This document shows, piece by piece, positions 1 to 8,284 of a stretch of DNA of 64,000 nt (positions are counted from its first letter, which is position 1; the number at the start of each line of letters is the position of its first letter). Source of the DNA: Chlorobium sp. (GTDB lineage Bacteria; Bacteroidota; Chlorobiia; Chlorobiales; Chlorobiaceae); NCBI GenBank assembly GCA_028280025.1, contig JANQMO010000033.1:1-64000 (forward strand). The letters are read 5' to 3'. The translations under genes were made by a program, and so were the position numbers. A model generated the notes under the pieces. That model was not told the DNA's origin. It made no database searches and saw only the letters and a program-made list of their open reading frames with translations.

Positions 1-32
1 GGTTGTAGATGGATGAGTAGTCGGAGGGTGCA

Positions 33-303
33 ATGGTTACAGAACGAAAATCGGCACGGGCTCCTTTGCCGGAAAATGATTATGCCGATTATAAAGGAAA
101 TTCGCTTCGTGTGAAAGGTGACGGGAAGCGTTACAGCTTTCGTATCAGAGCAGATATGATGTTCGACGGCGTGGTTTATCGTCAGGAGTTCGACACGATA
201 GCAGGGGAGTGGGTGGATTTTTCAGATTGGTTTTCTGATTGCAGAGAAGCAGAAAGGAGCATTTCGGCTGGAGGTTGAGAGGATTGATGCTTTCCAAACC
301 TGA
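33..303 (+). pseudogene. CIA30-domain protein relic
   Basis: The first part (33 to about 216) encodes residues typical of the middle of the CIA30 (complex I intermediate-associated protein 30) fold, such as LRVKGDGKRYSFRIR followed by FDGVVYRQEF and GEWVDF. The C-terminal part of the same fold (IGFLIAEKQKGAFRLEVERI) continues in a different frame and ends at a TGA at 301-303. About 40-50 residues that normally separate these parts are missing, so a deletion with frameshift has broken the gene. An ATG at 33 with a GGAGG-like sequence upstream could start the surviving frame. The family assignment is from motif recognition; the frame break is seen directly. Confidence 0.6.
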
Positions 304-379
304 ACAGGATGATGTGTATATTAAACTTGTAGACAAAATCGAGGAGTTTGTGGGAAATTAGTTCAAAAGGAGATTGTGT

Positions 380-676
380 ATGATGCAATCGAAAGGCGAA
401 ATACTGAACATGCTGAAAGGACTATTGCCGGAGATACAGGAGCGTTATCATGTGCGTAGCTTGGCGCTTTTCGGGTCGTTCGCAAGGGATGAATCCGGCG
501 TTGAGAGCGATGTTGATGTTCTTGTTGATTTCAAGAAAGGGGCTAGTCTTTTTGATTTGACCGGGTTGGGTTGCTTTCTTGAGGATGCATTACAGAAGAA
601 GGTTGATGTAGTGTCAAGAAAGGCGTTGCGTAAAGAGATTTCCGAAAGTGTTTATCATGATGCAATAGTCGTATGA
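380..676 (+). CDS. MNT-type minimal nucleotidyltransferase (antitoxin of an MNT/HEPN pair)
   Basis: A 98-residue protein with the minimal nucleotidyltransferase signature: LFGSFARDE (GSF motif), then the acidic pair in SDVDVLVDF and a later DVV. Such proteins usually act as antitoxins that modify or neutralise a HEPN ribonuclease encoded next door. AGGAG at 368-372 places the start at ATG 380; ATG 383 and a TTG at 374 are alternatives. Its TGA overlaps the ATG of the next frame (ATGA at 673), as is normal for this gene pair, but the partner is broken. It looks like a surviving half of a toxin-antitoxin locus. Confidence 0.8.
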   Translation: MMQSKGEILNMLKGLLPEIQERYHVRSLALFGSFARDESGVESDVDVLVDFKKGASLFDLTGLGCFLEDALQKKVDVVSRKALRKEISESVYHDAIVV

Positions 677-819
677 GAGATGTTAAGCTCTATTTACAGG
701 ACATGCTTTCTGCTTTTGAAAGCATTGAGTTGTTTGTTGGTGATATGACTATGCAACTCATAAAAAGCTGGCATTATGCCTTCAGGAGTGATGGTTGTGG
801 AGAAAATTGTCAAGTATGA
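673..819 (+). pseudogene. truncated HEPN-domain toxin
   Basis: The frame starts at the ATG that overlaps the MNT stop and encodes 48 residues. The first 20-30 (MRDVKLYLQDMLSAFESIEL and on) match the opening helix of the HEPN toxin of MNT/HEPN systems. After about residue 30 the similarity stops and the frame ends at 819, far short of the usual ~110-115 residues. The RX4-6H catalytic motif of HEPN ribonucleases is absent, so no active toxin can be made from this copy. Confidence 0.6.
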
Positions 820-1295
820 CGTCGCCTATTATGCAGGCGGCAAGTACGCGAACGGGGTATCCTTACCGGTCGATTATCGGATTAAGGCGTGATGACGGCA
901 GCTTGATCGGCGGGACGTATTTTCATCGCGAGCATGGTACGATACCGGATACGGACGAGCAGACATCGGGCAAGCTCTTGGTTTATCTTTGAGATATATT
1001 CTCTATGAGAATCGTCGATTCTGATCAGATAATAGGGCAAAAAATTGAAGTATATAGATTATCAGATGGAAATGCTGATCTTGGTTATGTTATTTTGAAT
1101 TATGGTATTGCTGAAACGATCAAAGGCACAGGATCTCTGGGTATATCTCAATAGGTAGAGCAAAAAAAGAAGGCCTAATTGATTGATCATGTGCTTTTTT
1201 GTGAGTTGTATCTCCCTGGTTGAGTTTAGGGTTTAAATTCTCTAAATCCAAGTGATACAGTGTGGCAAGTTCACGGCTTAGTGGGGCGAGTTCCA
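820..1295. other. gene-poor stretch with decayed short frames
   Basis: No intact gene is recognisable. A 33-codon frame from 791 (start MVVEKIVKYDVAYY) and a 49-codon frame at 1005-1154 (start MRIVDSDQIIGQK) lack good ribosome binding sites and known motifs. Together with the two broken genes just upstream, this looks like decaying accessory DNA between larger genes. Confidence 0.4.
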
Positions 1296-1335
1296 CAACT
1301 CAACAATTCAACAAATCAACAGTTCAACAACGAAA
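1296..1335. repeat. five tandem copies of an 8-bp CAANTCAA-like unit
   Basis: Consecutive octamers read CAACTCAA, CAATTCAA, CAAATCAA, CAGTTCAA and CAACGAAA. The last copy runs into the palindrome at the end of hisF. It is a short imperfect microsatellite-like array of unknown role. Confidence 0.6.
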
Positions 1336-1362
1336 CGGCCCGACCGGTCGGGCCGTTTCGTT
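1329..1362 (-). terminator. perfect 34-bp palindrome at the end of hisF
   Basis: A 17-bp arm (AACGAAACGGCCCGACC) is followed at once by its reverse complement, and the palindrome includes part of the hisF stop codon. The RNA could form a very stable GC-rich hairpin. The sequence after it on the minus strand is U/G-rich rather than a clean U run, so it may act as a weak terminator or an RNA-stabilising structure. Confidence 0.6.
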
Positions 1363-2116
1363 ACAGTCTTACCTCTATTCCTCTCTCACGCAGATACTCT
1401 TTCGCTTCCCTGATCGAGTACTGGCGGAAATGGAAGATGGATGCGGCCAGTGCTGCGTCGGCGCGGCCTTTGGCAAAGCCGTCGTAGAGGTGTTCGAGGT
1501 TGCCCGCGCCGCCTGAGGCGATGACGGGAATACGGACCGTTGTCGAGATCATCTGCAGGATTTCGTTGTCGTAACCGGATTTGGTGCCGTCGCGGTCCAT
1601 ACTGGTCAAGAGGATTTCTCCTGCGCCGAAGCCCTGGACCAGGTGCGCCCACTCAACGGCTTCGTATTTGGTGAGTTCCTTGCCGGAATGGGTGTGCACG
1701 ATATATTTGTCACCGACTTTCTTGACGTCGATCGCCACGACCACCGCCTGTGAGCCGAACTGCTCGGCGATGCGCGTGATGAGTTCCGGGTCATACACGG
1801 CTGCGGTATTGACGGATACTTTGTCGGCTCCATGCATAAACGCGTCCCGCGCCCTTTCGACCGAATTGATGCCGCCTCCGACTGTGAGCGGGATGAAGAC
1901 TTCTCCAGAAACTTTTAAAACTTCTTCGAGAGTTGTTTTTCTCGATTCCAGTGAAGCGGAGATATCGAGGAATACCAGCTCGTCGGCCAGTTCATTGTTA
2001 TAAAACCTTGCCTGTTCGAGGATCGAGCCCGCGTCTCGCAGTTCTTCGAAATTGATCCCTTTGACAACTCTTCCGTCCCTGACATCGAGACAGGGGATAA
2101 TACGCTTGGCTAACAT
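1361..2116 (-). CDS. hisF: imidazole glycerol phosphate synthase cyclase subunit HisF
   Basis: HisF is the cyclase half of IGP synthase. With HisH, which supplies ammonia from glutamine, it converts PRFAR to IGP and AICAR in cytosolic histidine biosynthesis. The 251-residue length is standard. The N-terminus AKRIIPCLDVRDGRVVKG is diagnostic, and the two catalytic aspartates sit at D11 and D130 (VVAID). Phosphate-binding glycines are visible in LTVGGGI and ASGGAGN. The start is ATG 2116; hisH and other his genes are not in the window. The stop lies inside a strong palindrome. Confidence 0.97.
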   Translation of the reverse strand: MLAKRIIPCLDVRDGRVVKGINFEELRDAGSILEQARFYNNELADELVFLDISASLESRKTTLEEVLKVSGEVFIPLTVGGGINSVERARDAFMHGADKVSVNTAAVYDPELITRIAEQFGSQAVVVAIDVKKVGDKYIVHTHSGKELTKYEAVEWAHLVQGFGAGEILLTSMDRDGTKSGYDNEILQMISTTVRIPVIASGGAGNLEHLYDGFAKGRADAALAASIFHFRQYSIREAKEYLRERGIEVRL

Positions 2117-2351
2117 CTTTTGCTTACGGATTCAATTCAGACCTGAACAGTGTGTTTGATGAAACACTCAATGCCGGTCAGAGTAACTGTGGCGCAATAA
2201 AAACATACTCGACGAAGTTAGGAAAAAAATCAGTGCTCTCTTAAATACTTCCTCAGGGCATGATACGGTATTGCCAGAGAAAAAACTCATTTTTTGATCG
2301 GCAATGTTATATTTTAGCAGCCACTAATCCGAGAAAATGGGAGAATGACGT

Positions 2352-2681
2352 ATGAAATTTCCGGTATGTGATTTTGCCGATTCCGAAGACGGTTTCTATT
2401 CGCAGTGTGCAAGCTGCCCTATTGACGCTTCGTCTTCCGGTTGTGCGCTCAACGAGCTCGAGGACGGAACCTATGAGTTCGTCGGTGAAACACCCAATGG
2501 CGGTGTGAGGGCGGTGTTTCTTTTCAAGAACGACGCAGGCGACCAGGTCGACAAGCAGGAAGCTGTCCATGTGGAGATCCATGAGCTTGACGAACACGGT
2601 CATCTTGTGACCATTCTGTACGGTATTGTCGACCCCGAAGGCATGATCTATCTCAAGAGGTCTGAGAACCAGGATCAGTAG
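2352..2681 (+). CDS. conserved-looking acidic Cys-containing protein, function unknown
   Basis: A 109-residue acidic protein starting at ATG 2352 behind GGAGAATGACGT. No family was recognised. Four of its five cysteines are clustered near the N-terminus (C6, C19, C22, C31, with CASC at 19-22), and the rest is a short beta-rich region (HVEIHELDEHGHLVTILYG) that could be a small barrel. No signal peptide or membrane segment is seen. It lies 52-70 bp before the ferredoxin-NADP reductase gene on the same strand, so co-transcription is possible. Metal binding is only an inference from the cysteine spacing. Confidence 0.6.
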   Translation: MKFPVCDFADSEDGFYSQCASCPIDASSSGCALNELEDGTYEFVGETPNGGVRAVFLFKNDAGDQVDKQEAVHVEIHELDEHGHLVTILYGIVDPEGMIYLKRSENQDQ

Positions 2682-2732
2682 AGGGAATGCCATTACTGTT
2701 TTCAATTCTAACGAGAGACAACGGACATATCT

Positions 2733-3758
2733 TTGTCCGAAAGAGATGTTATGCGTGATTTGACGATTATCGGTGGCGGCCCGACTGGTATCTTTGCCGC
2801 TTTCCAGTGCGGGATGAACAACATCTCCTGCAGGATCATCGAAAGCATGCCGCAGCTTGGCGGCCAGCTTACGGCGCTCTATCCTGAAAAACATATTTAC
2901 GATGTTGCCGCCTTTCCCGAGGTTCAGGCTGCTGAACTGGTGGAAAGCCTCTGGAAACAGGCTGAACGTTATGGCCCGGAAGTGATCCTCGGCGAGAAAG
3001 TCTGTGCGTACAAAAAGCTCCAGGACGGTTCGTTTACAGTTGAAACCGAGAGCGGAAGCTCTTTTGCGTCAAAAGCGGTGCTTATTGCTGCCGGTCTCGG
3101 GGCGTTTTCTCCCAGAAAGCTGCCGCAGCTTGGCGATATCAGTGAACTCGAAGAGCATTCCGTTTATTATTCCGTTCAGCATATGAGCCGCTTTGCCGGT
3201 AAAAAAGTAGTGATCATCGGCGGCGGTGATTCTGCACTGGACTGGGCGATGATGCTGCTTCCCGAGGCGGAACGGGTTACCGTTGCGCACCGGTCACCTG
3301 AATTCAGGGCTCATGGCACGACGCAGCAGCAGGTACTTGAGGCCGGGGAAAACGGCCTTATGGACATACATCTGAATACTGAAGTAAAGAGCATCGAGCA
3401 CAACGGTCCGGCTCTGCGAAAAGTCCATTTCCGTTCGAAAAGCGGTATGGAAACCGTTGTCGATGCTGATTACATGCTTGTGCTTATAGGGTATGTTTCC
3501 AATCTCGGTCCTCTTGCCGAATGGGGCCTGTCGTTGAACGACAATGCTCTGGTTGTCGACAGCCATATGAAGACGGATGTTGACGGCCTTTATGCTGCAG
3601 GTGATATTGCCTCCTATCCCGGAAAACTGAAAATTATTCAGACAGGACTGAGCGACGCGGCGATGGCTGTCCGTCACAGCCTGACCTATATCCATCCGGA
3701 CAAAAAGATCAGGCACCAGTTCAGCAGCATAAAAATGGCAAAAGAGAAAAAATCATGA
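2733..3758 (+). CDS. ferredoxin-NADP+ reductase, thioredoxin-reductase-like type
   Basis: A cytosolic FAD enzyme that passes electrons from reduced ferredoxin to NADP+, as in green sulfur bacteria and Bacillus (the TrxR-like FNR class). The FAD dinucleotide fold is at IIGGGPTG (residues 12-19), the NAD(P) fold at VVIIGGGDSALDW near 160, and the FAD-binding end motif DGLYAAGDIA near 290. The CxxC redox pair of true thioredoxin reductases is absent, which supports FNR. The start is either TTG 2733 or ATG 2751; the longer form keeps an SERDV-RDL segment I believe is shared with relatives. Its stop overlaps menA (ATGA). Confidence 0.9.
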   Translation: MSERDVMRDLTIIGGGPTGIFAAFQCGMNNISCRIIESMPQLGGQLTALYPEKHIYDVAAFPEVQAAELVESLWKQAERYGPEVILGEKVCAYKKLQDGSFTVETESGSSFASKAVLIAAGLGAFSPRKLPQLGDISELEEHSVYYSVQHMSRFAGKKVVIIGGGDSALDWAMMLLPEAERVTVAHRSPEFRAHGTTQQQVLEAGENGLMDIHLNTEVKSIEHNGPALRKVHFRSKSGMETVVDADYMLVLIGYVSNLGPLAEWGLSLNDNALVVDSHMKTDVDGLYAAGDIASYPGKLKIIQTGLSDAAMAVRHSLTYIHPDKKIRHQFSSIKMAKEKKS

Positions 3759-4678
3759 CAGGAGGGACAGTTCCGGTCCAGCCGGAAATTTCACGGTTTC
3801 AGGCGTGGATGATGGCAATTCGTCCAAAGACGCTGCCTGCCGGTGCGGTTCCCGTTATTATCGGAACGGCCATGGCTGCAGCCGATGGAAAGTTTTTTCC
3901 GGAGGCTGCGGGTGTTGCTCTGGTTTGTGCCCTGGGCATCCAGGTCGCAACGAACTTTATCAACGAAATTTACGATTTCAGGAAAGGTGCCGATACGGTT
4001 GAGCGCCTCGGTCCGACTCGTACGGTTGCTGCAGGTCTTATTTCAGAAAAAACAATGATCTCGGTGTCGGTCGCGCTCTTGCTCGTCGTGTTCCTGCTGG
4101 GCCTTTACCTTGTTTTCCTTGCCGGCTGGCCGATTCTTGTCGTGGGACTCCTTTCGATATTTTTCGCATGGGCCTATACCGGCGGGCCTTATCCCATTGC
4201 CTACTCAGGACTCGGCGATCTGTTTGTGTTTGTCTTTTTCGGTCTTGTCGCTGTTGGGGGAACCTACTACGTTCAGGCTGGTGCGGTGACGTTTCCGGTG
4301 CTGACGGCTGCTATCGCTCCGGGTATTTTTTCTGTCAATATCCTGCTTGTGAATAATATCAGGGATATCGATACCGACAGGAACGTCGGCAAGATGACGC
4401 TGCCGGCAAGGATCGGCGGCGGAAACGCCCGATGGCTTTACGCTGGATTGACGGTTGTCGCCTACTTTGTTCCGATATGGATGTGGATGACAGGATATAC
4501 TGTCTGGTGTCTGCTTTCATGGCTTTCGCTTCCTTTTGCAGCCGGACAGGTTATAGGGCTTTTTCGACGTGACGGCAGGGAACTGAATGCAATCCTCGGT
4601 GGAACGGGCAAGGTGATGACGCTGTATGGCGCATTGTTTGCCGCAGGTCTTTTTGTGCCTGCATTTATCAAGCTATAG
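3755..4678 (+). CDS. menA: 1,4-dihydroxy-2-naphthoate prenyltransferase MenA
   Basis: An integral membrane UbiA-family enzyme that attaches the isoprenoid tail to 1,4-dihydroxy-2-naphthoate in menaquinone synthesis, feeding the menaquinone-7/chlorobiumquinone pool of green sulfur bacteria. The two Asp-rich prenyl-diphosphate/Mg sites are visible as NFINEIYDFRKGAD (67-80) and NNIRDIDTDRNVGK (200-213), with about eight hydrophobic helices. Length 307 is normal. Its ATG overlaps the upstream reductase stop, so the two genes are translationally coupled. Confidence 0.93.
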   Translation: MTGGTVPVQPEISRFQAWMMAIRPKTLPAGAVPVIIGTAMAAADGKFFPEAAGVALVCALGIQVATNFINEIYDFRKGADTVERLGPTRTVAAGLISEKTMISVSVALLLVVFLLGLYLVFLAGWPILVVGLLSIFFAWAYTGGPYPIAYSGLGDLFVFVFFGLVAVGGTYYVQAGAVTFPVLTAAIAPGIFSVNILLVNNIRDIDTDRNVGKMTLPARIGGGNARWLYAGLTVVAYFVPIWMWMTGYTVWCLLSWLSLPFAAGQVIGLFRRDGRELNAILGGTGKVMTLYGALFAAGLFVPAFIKL

Positions 4679-4682
4679 TACC

Positions 4683-5555
4683 ATGCAAGCGGAAAACGTT
4701 ACTATCGGCCTCGTGCAGATGGCCTGTGATGAGGAGCCTTCGGTCAATCGTTTAAAGGCGTCGCAGAACATTTCTGATGCGGCAGAGCAGGGTGCCAAAA
4801 TCATCTGTCTGCAGGAACTGTTTGCGACACGCTATTTCTGCCAGGTTGAGGAGTACGCTCCCTTTTCCCATGCTGAAACCGTTCCCGGTCCTTCGACGGA
4901 GCATTTCCAGAGGCTTGCCGCCGACCATGAAGTCGTTATTGTCGCTTCGCTTTTTGAAAAACGCTCTCGCGGCCTCTATTATAACACCGCTGCCGTGATC
5001 GACGCCGACGGAACCTACCTGGGCAAGTACAGAAAAACACATATCCCCGACGATCCCGGTTTTTATGAAAAATTTTACTTTACACCGGGTGACCTTGGAT
5101 ACCGGGTCTTTGAAACACGCTATGCCGCTATAGGAGTGCTTATCTGCTGGGACCAGTGGTTTCCGGAAGCTGCACGCCTGACTGCTTTGAAAGGTGCGGA
5201 GATTCTTTTTTATCCGACAGCGATCGGTTGGGCGTCAAGTGAGACATCAGAAACGGTTCGTCAGGCTCAGCTCGATGCGTGGGCGACCGTTCAGAAGGCA
5301 CATGCAATTGCCAACGGCGTCTATGTGGTTGCGGTCAACAGGGTGGGGACCGAAGGGAATCTGTGTTTCTGGGGCAACAGTTTTATCTCTGATCCATTCG
5401 GCCGGATTACTGCCAGGGCCGGCGAACGGAGTGAGCAGGTCGTTGTAGAAGAGTGTGATCTTGGCCGCATAGATTACTACAGAACACACTGGCCTTTCCT
5501 GCGTGACCGCCGCATCGGGACCTATGGTGAGCTTCAGCACCGTTTTCTTGACTGA
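4683..5555 (+). CDS. aguB: N-carbamoylputrescine amidase
   Basis: A nitrilase-superfamily enzyme that hydrolyses N-carbamoylputrescine to putrescine, CO2 and ammonia, the last step of the agmatine route. The catalytic triad is clear: E45 (LQELF), K118 (YRKTH) and C155 (LICWDQW). The 290-residue length and the RxGTYGEL end fit AguB. ATG 4683 is chosen because it begins right after the menA stop; an in-frame start 57 bp upstream would lie inside menA. Agmatine deiminase, which makes its substrate, is encoded two genes downstream. Confidence 0.92.
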   Translation: MQAENVTIGLVQMACDEEPSVNRLKASQNISDAAEQGAKIICLQELFATRYFCQVEEYAPFSHAETVPGPSTEHFQRLAADHEVVIVASLFEKRSRGLYYNTAAVIDADGTYLGKYRKTHIPDDPGFYEKFYFTPGDLGYRVFETRYAAIGVLICWDQWFPEAARLTALKGAEILFYPTAIGWASSETSETVRQAQLDAWATVQKAHAIANGVYVVAVNRVGTEGNLCFWGNSFISDPFGRITARAGERSEQVVVEECDLGRIDYYRTHWPFLRDRRIGTYGELQHRFLD

Positions 5556-5610
5556 CTGAAGAGCGGTTTTATGGGTTATATGTCTCTATTTTTTGACTAT
5601 TTGGTCTGCT

Positions 5611-6864
5611 ATGAATGTTTTTGCTGTCATTATTCTGATAACGCTGGTCGGTACGTTTCTTTTTAAGCTCGTTGCCGACATTTTGAACCTTAAGGCTGCA
5701 GCCAGCGCTCTTCCTGAAGAATTCAACGATGTCTTCGATCAGGATGCGTACGCAAAGTCACAGGATTACCTGCATCATTCAACAGTTTTTTCCCTTGTGA
5801 CAGCAGCCTTTGAACTTGTTCTCATCCTTGTTTTCTGGTTTGCCGGGGGCTTCAACCACCTCGATCTTCTTGTCAGGGATTTCGGTTTTTCCTCTCTTGT
5901 AACGGGCATTCTCTATATCGGGATACTGCTCATGCTTCAGGGTCTGGTTGCCCTGCCTTTTGATATCTACCAGACATTTGTACTCGAAGACACATTCGGT
6001 TTTAACAAGACTGCTCCCGTAACTTTTGTTACGGACAAGCTGAAGGGTCTGCTCCTCGGTGTGATACTGGGTGTTCCGGTTCTTGCCGCCCTCTTCTGGT
6101 TTTTCGAAAATACCGGTTCGCTTGCATGGATATGGGCGTGGGCAGCTGTTTCTCTCTTCAGTCTGGGTTTACAATATGTTGCGCCGACGCTGATCATGCC
6201 GCTGTTCAACAAGTTTACGCCGCTCGAGGACGGCGAACTGAAATCGTCGATCATGGAGTATGCGCGCTCGGTGAGATTTCCTCTTTCAGGAATTTTCGTT
6301 ATTGACGGCTCGAAGCGTTCATCGAAAGCAAACGCTTTTTTTACCGGTTTCGGCAAGCAGAAGCGTATAGCGCTTTTCGATACTCTTATAGAAAATCATA
6401 CCGTGACGGAGCTTGTCGCCGTTCTCGCCCATGAAATAGGGCATTACAAGAAAAAACATATCATTATCGCCATGATTCTCAGTGTCGCGAACATGGGGAT
6501 TGTTTTTTTTCTGCTTTCGCTTTTTCTGAACAACAGGGCGCTGTTCGATGCGTTTTTTATGGATAACCTTTCCATATATGCAAGCCTCCTGTTTTTTTCC
6601 CTGTTGTACAGCCCTGTTGAATTTATCCTGTCGGTTTTTCTGCAATCCCTTTCACGGCGCCATGAGTATCAGGCGGACCGATATGCTGTGGAAACATACA
6701 GAAACGGAACAGCTATTATCGAAGCTCTGAAGAAGCTGTCGAGAAAGAACCTGTCCAACCTTACGCCCCATCCGGTGTATGTGTTTCTGAATTACTCGCA
6801 TCCGCCCCTGCTTCAGCGTATCCGGAGAATTCGCACGATTGTCAGGGAGAAACCGGGGTGGTAG
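5611..6864 (+). CDS. M48 (Ste24/CAAX protease 1-like) membrane metalloprotease
   Basis: A 417-residue integral membrane zinc protease of the Ste24/HtpX superfamily. The zinc site is HEIGH at 274-278 with the third ligand Glu in RRHEYQADRYA (E352). Several hydrophobic helices precede and flank it, and the N-terminal region matches the CAAX-protease-1 type rather than the shorter HtpX. Bacterial members are thought to remove damaged membrane proteins or process envelope proteins; the substrate here is unknown. Start ATG 5611; an in-frame TTG at 5593 is possible. Its end overlaps the aguA start. Confidence 0.88.
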   Translation: MNVFAVIILITLVGTFLFKLVADILNLKAAASALPEEFNDVFDQDAYAKSQDYLHHSTVFSLVTAAFELVLILVFWFAGGFNHLDLLVRDFGFSSLVTGILYIGILLMLQGLVALPFDIYQTFVLEDTFGFNKTAPVTFVTDKLKGLLLGVILGVPVLAALFWFFENTGSLAWIWAWAAVSLFSLGLQYVAPTLIMPLFNKFTPLEDGELKSSIMEYARSVRFPLSGIFVIDGSKRSSKANAFFTGFGKQKRIALFDTLIENHTVTELVAVLAHEIGHYKKKHIIIAMILSVANMGIVFFLLSLFLNNRALFDAFFMDNLSIYASLLFFSLLYSPVEFILSVFLQSLSRRHEYQADRYAVETYRNGTAIIEALKKLSRKNLSNLTPHPVYVFLNYSHPPLLQRIRRIRTIVREKPGW

Positions 6865-7940
6865 AGAAGGGAGACAAGCATACCCGTTATTACATGCCGC
6901 CCGAATGGGCTTTTCACGAAGCCACCTGGTTGTCATGGCCTCACAGGGAATCGTCATGGCCCGGCAAATTCGATCCTGTTCCCGATGTGTTTGCCGAAAT
7001 AGCCGCCCGGCTTTGCTGCCATGAGACGGTTCATATCAATGTGCTCGATGAGGCAATGGAAATGGACGCACGTGAGAGAATACAATCCAGGGTTTATCGC
7101 GCGAATGACTTGAAACGTGTTCTGTTTCATCATATACCGACGGATGACGCCTGGTGCAGGGACCATGGCCCCGTCTTTGTTTTCCCGATGGCGAACGGGA
7201 ATGTGGAAAAGGTTGTACTTGACTGGGAGTACAATGCCTGGGGAGGGAAGTACGAGCCGTTCGACAACGATAACAATGTTCCTCAAAAGGTTGCCCGCCT
7301 GCAGGGACTGCCTTGTGTCGTTCCCGGCATGGTGCTCGAAGGAGGCGCGATCGATGTAGACGGTGCCGGTCTTCTGCTCACGACAGAGGCTTGTTTACTT
7401 CATCCGAACCGAAATCCCTCGATGACAAAACAGGAAATCGAGATGAAGCTTATGCAGTACCTCGGCATTGAGAAGGTACTCTGGCTCAAAGACGGTATTG
7501 TCGGCGACGATACCGACGGTCATATCGATGATATGGCTCGTTTTGTCGATACGGGAACAGTCGTGATTGCTGTTGAGGAGAATCGCCATGACGATAATTA
7601 CGAAATTCTCTACGAGAACTACAGGCGGCTGTTACAGTGCAGGGACCTTCAGGACAGGCCTTTGAACATTGTAAAGCTTCCGATGCCCGACCCGGTATAC
7701 CACCGGAACGAGCGGCTGCCGGCCAGTTATGCCAATTTTTATATTGCCAACCGTCAGGTGCTTGTGCCGACATACCGTTGCTCACAGGACAAGCGTGCCC
7801 TTGAGGTGCTGAAAAGGTGTTTTCCTGAAAGGGATATTGTTGGTGTAGACTGCACAGACCTTGTCTGGGGGCTTGGAGCGATACATTGCGTGACACATGA
7901 GGAGCCCGCCGATGCAAGCGATTGTTCGTTCTCGAATTGA
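6858..7940 (+). CDS. aguA: agmatine deiminase
   Basis: A peptidyl-arginine-deiminase-family enzyme that converts agmatine to N-carbamoylputrescine and ammonia. Family marks are DDAWCRDHGPVF, LEGGAIDVDG, DDTDGHIDD and the catalytic cysteine near residue 344 in GLGAIHCVTHEEP. Length 360 is typical. The GTG start at 6858 overlaps the protease stop by 7 bp; an ATG at 6894 is the alternative. With aguB this gives both steps from agmatine to putrescine in one cluster. A long intergenic region follows. Confidence 0.94.
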   Translation: MVEKGDKHTRYYMPPEWAFHEATWLSWPHRESSWPGKFDPVPDVFAEIAARLCCHETVHINVLDEAMEMDARERIQSRVYRANDLKRVLFHHIPTDDAWCRDHGPVFVFPMANGNVEKVVLDWEYNAWGGKYEPFDNDNNVPQKVARLQGLPCVVPGMVLEGGAIDVDGAGLLLTTEACLLHPNRNPSMTKQEIEMKLMQYLGIEKVLWLKDGIVGDDTDGHIDDMARFVDTGTVVIAVEENRHDDNYEILYENYRRLLQCRDLQDRPLNIVKLPMPDPVYHRNERLPASYANFYIANRQVLVPTYRCSQDKRALEVLKRCFPERDIVGVDCTDLVWGLGAIHCVTHEEPADASDCSFSN

Positions 7941-8252
7941 TTGATGTGCATCTTGTCCTGCCTTGCCGAACCGGCAGATCACTGTTCATGGTTTCACTGG
8001 TTCGTCCTCGTATCAGATTGAATCGGATGTCAAAATGGGTCTCATTTTGAGGGGTTTTGCTGTCATTGCGATCTGCAAACAGGCCTCGGAATGTGTTGAC
8101 GGCGCTTAATGTACGCTAATATTGCGCAATATGGGACGTTTTGCGAGAGATGCTCGTCTTGGCATAAACATTGCAGTTAGAAAGTATAAAATAGATTTTT
8201 TTAAACCTCACGCCCGTGGGGTTGAGTAGGTGTAATGGGGGACACCTGCTCC
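7941..8252. other. intergenic region with a 14-bp palindrome
   Basis: No gene was found in either direction. A perfect 14-bp palindrome (ATATTGCGCAATAT) lies at 8119-8132 and an AGGTGT/ACACCT inverted repeat near 8228-8247. Both flanking genes converge on this region, so a promoter is not expected for them; an unannotated small RNA cannot be excluded. Confidence 0.4.
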
Positions 8253-8284
8253 AAAAAAGCGGTCATCACGGCCGCTTTTTTTGT
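8253..8284. terminator. bidirectional rho-independent terminator
   Basis: AAAAAAGCGGTC, a 5-nt loop, then GGCCGCTTTTTTT. The stem is GC-rich with A-run and T-run on opposite sides, so it works from either strand. It lies immediately after the minus-strand exonuclease gene. Confidence 0.85.
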
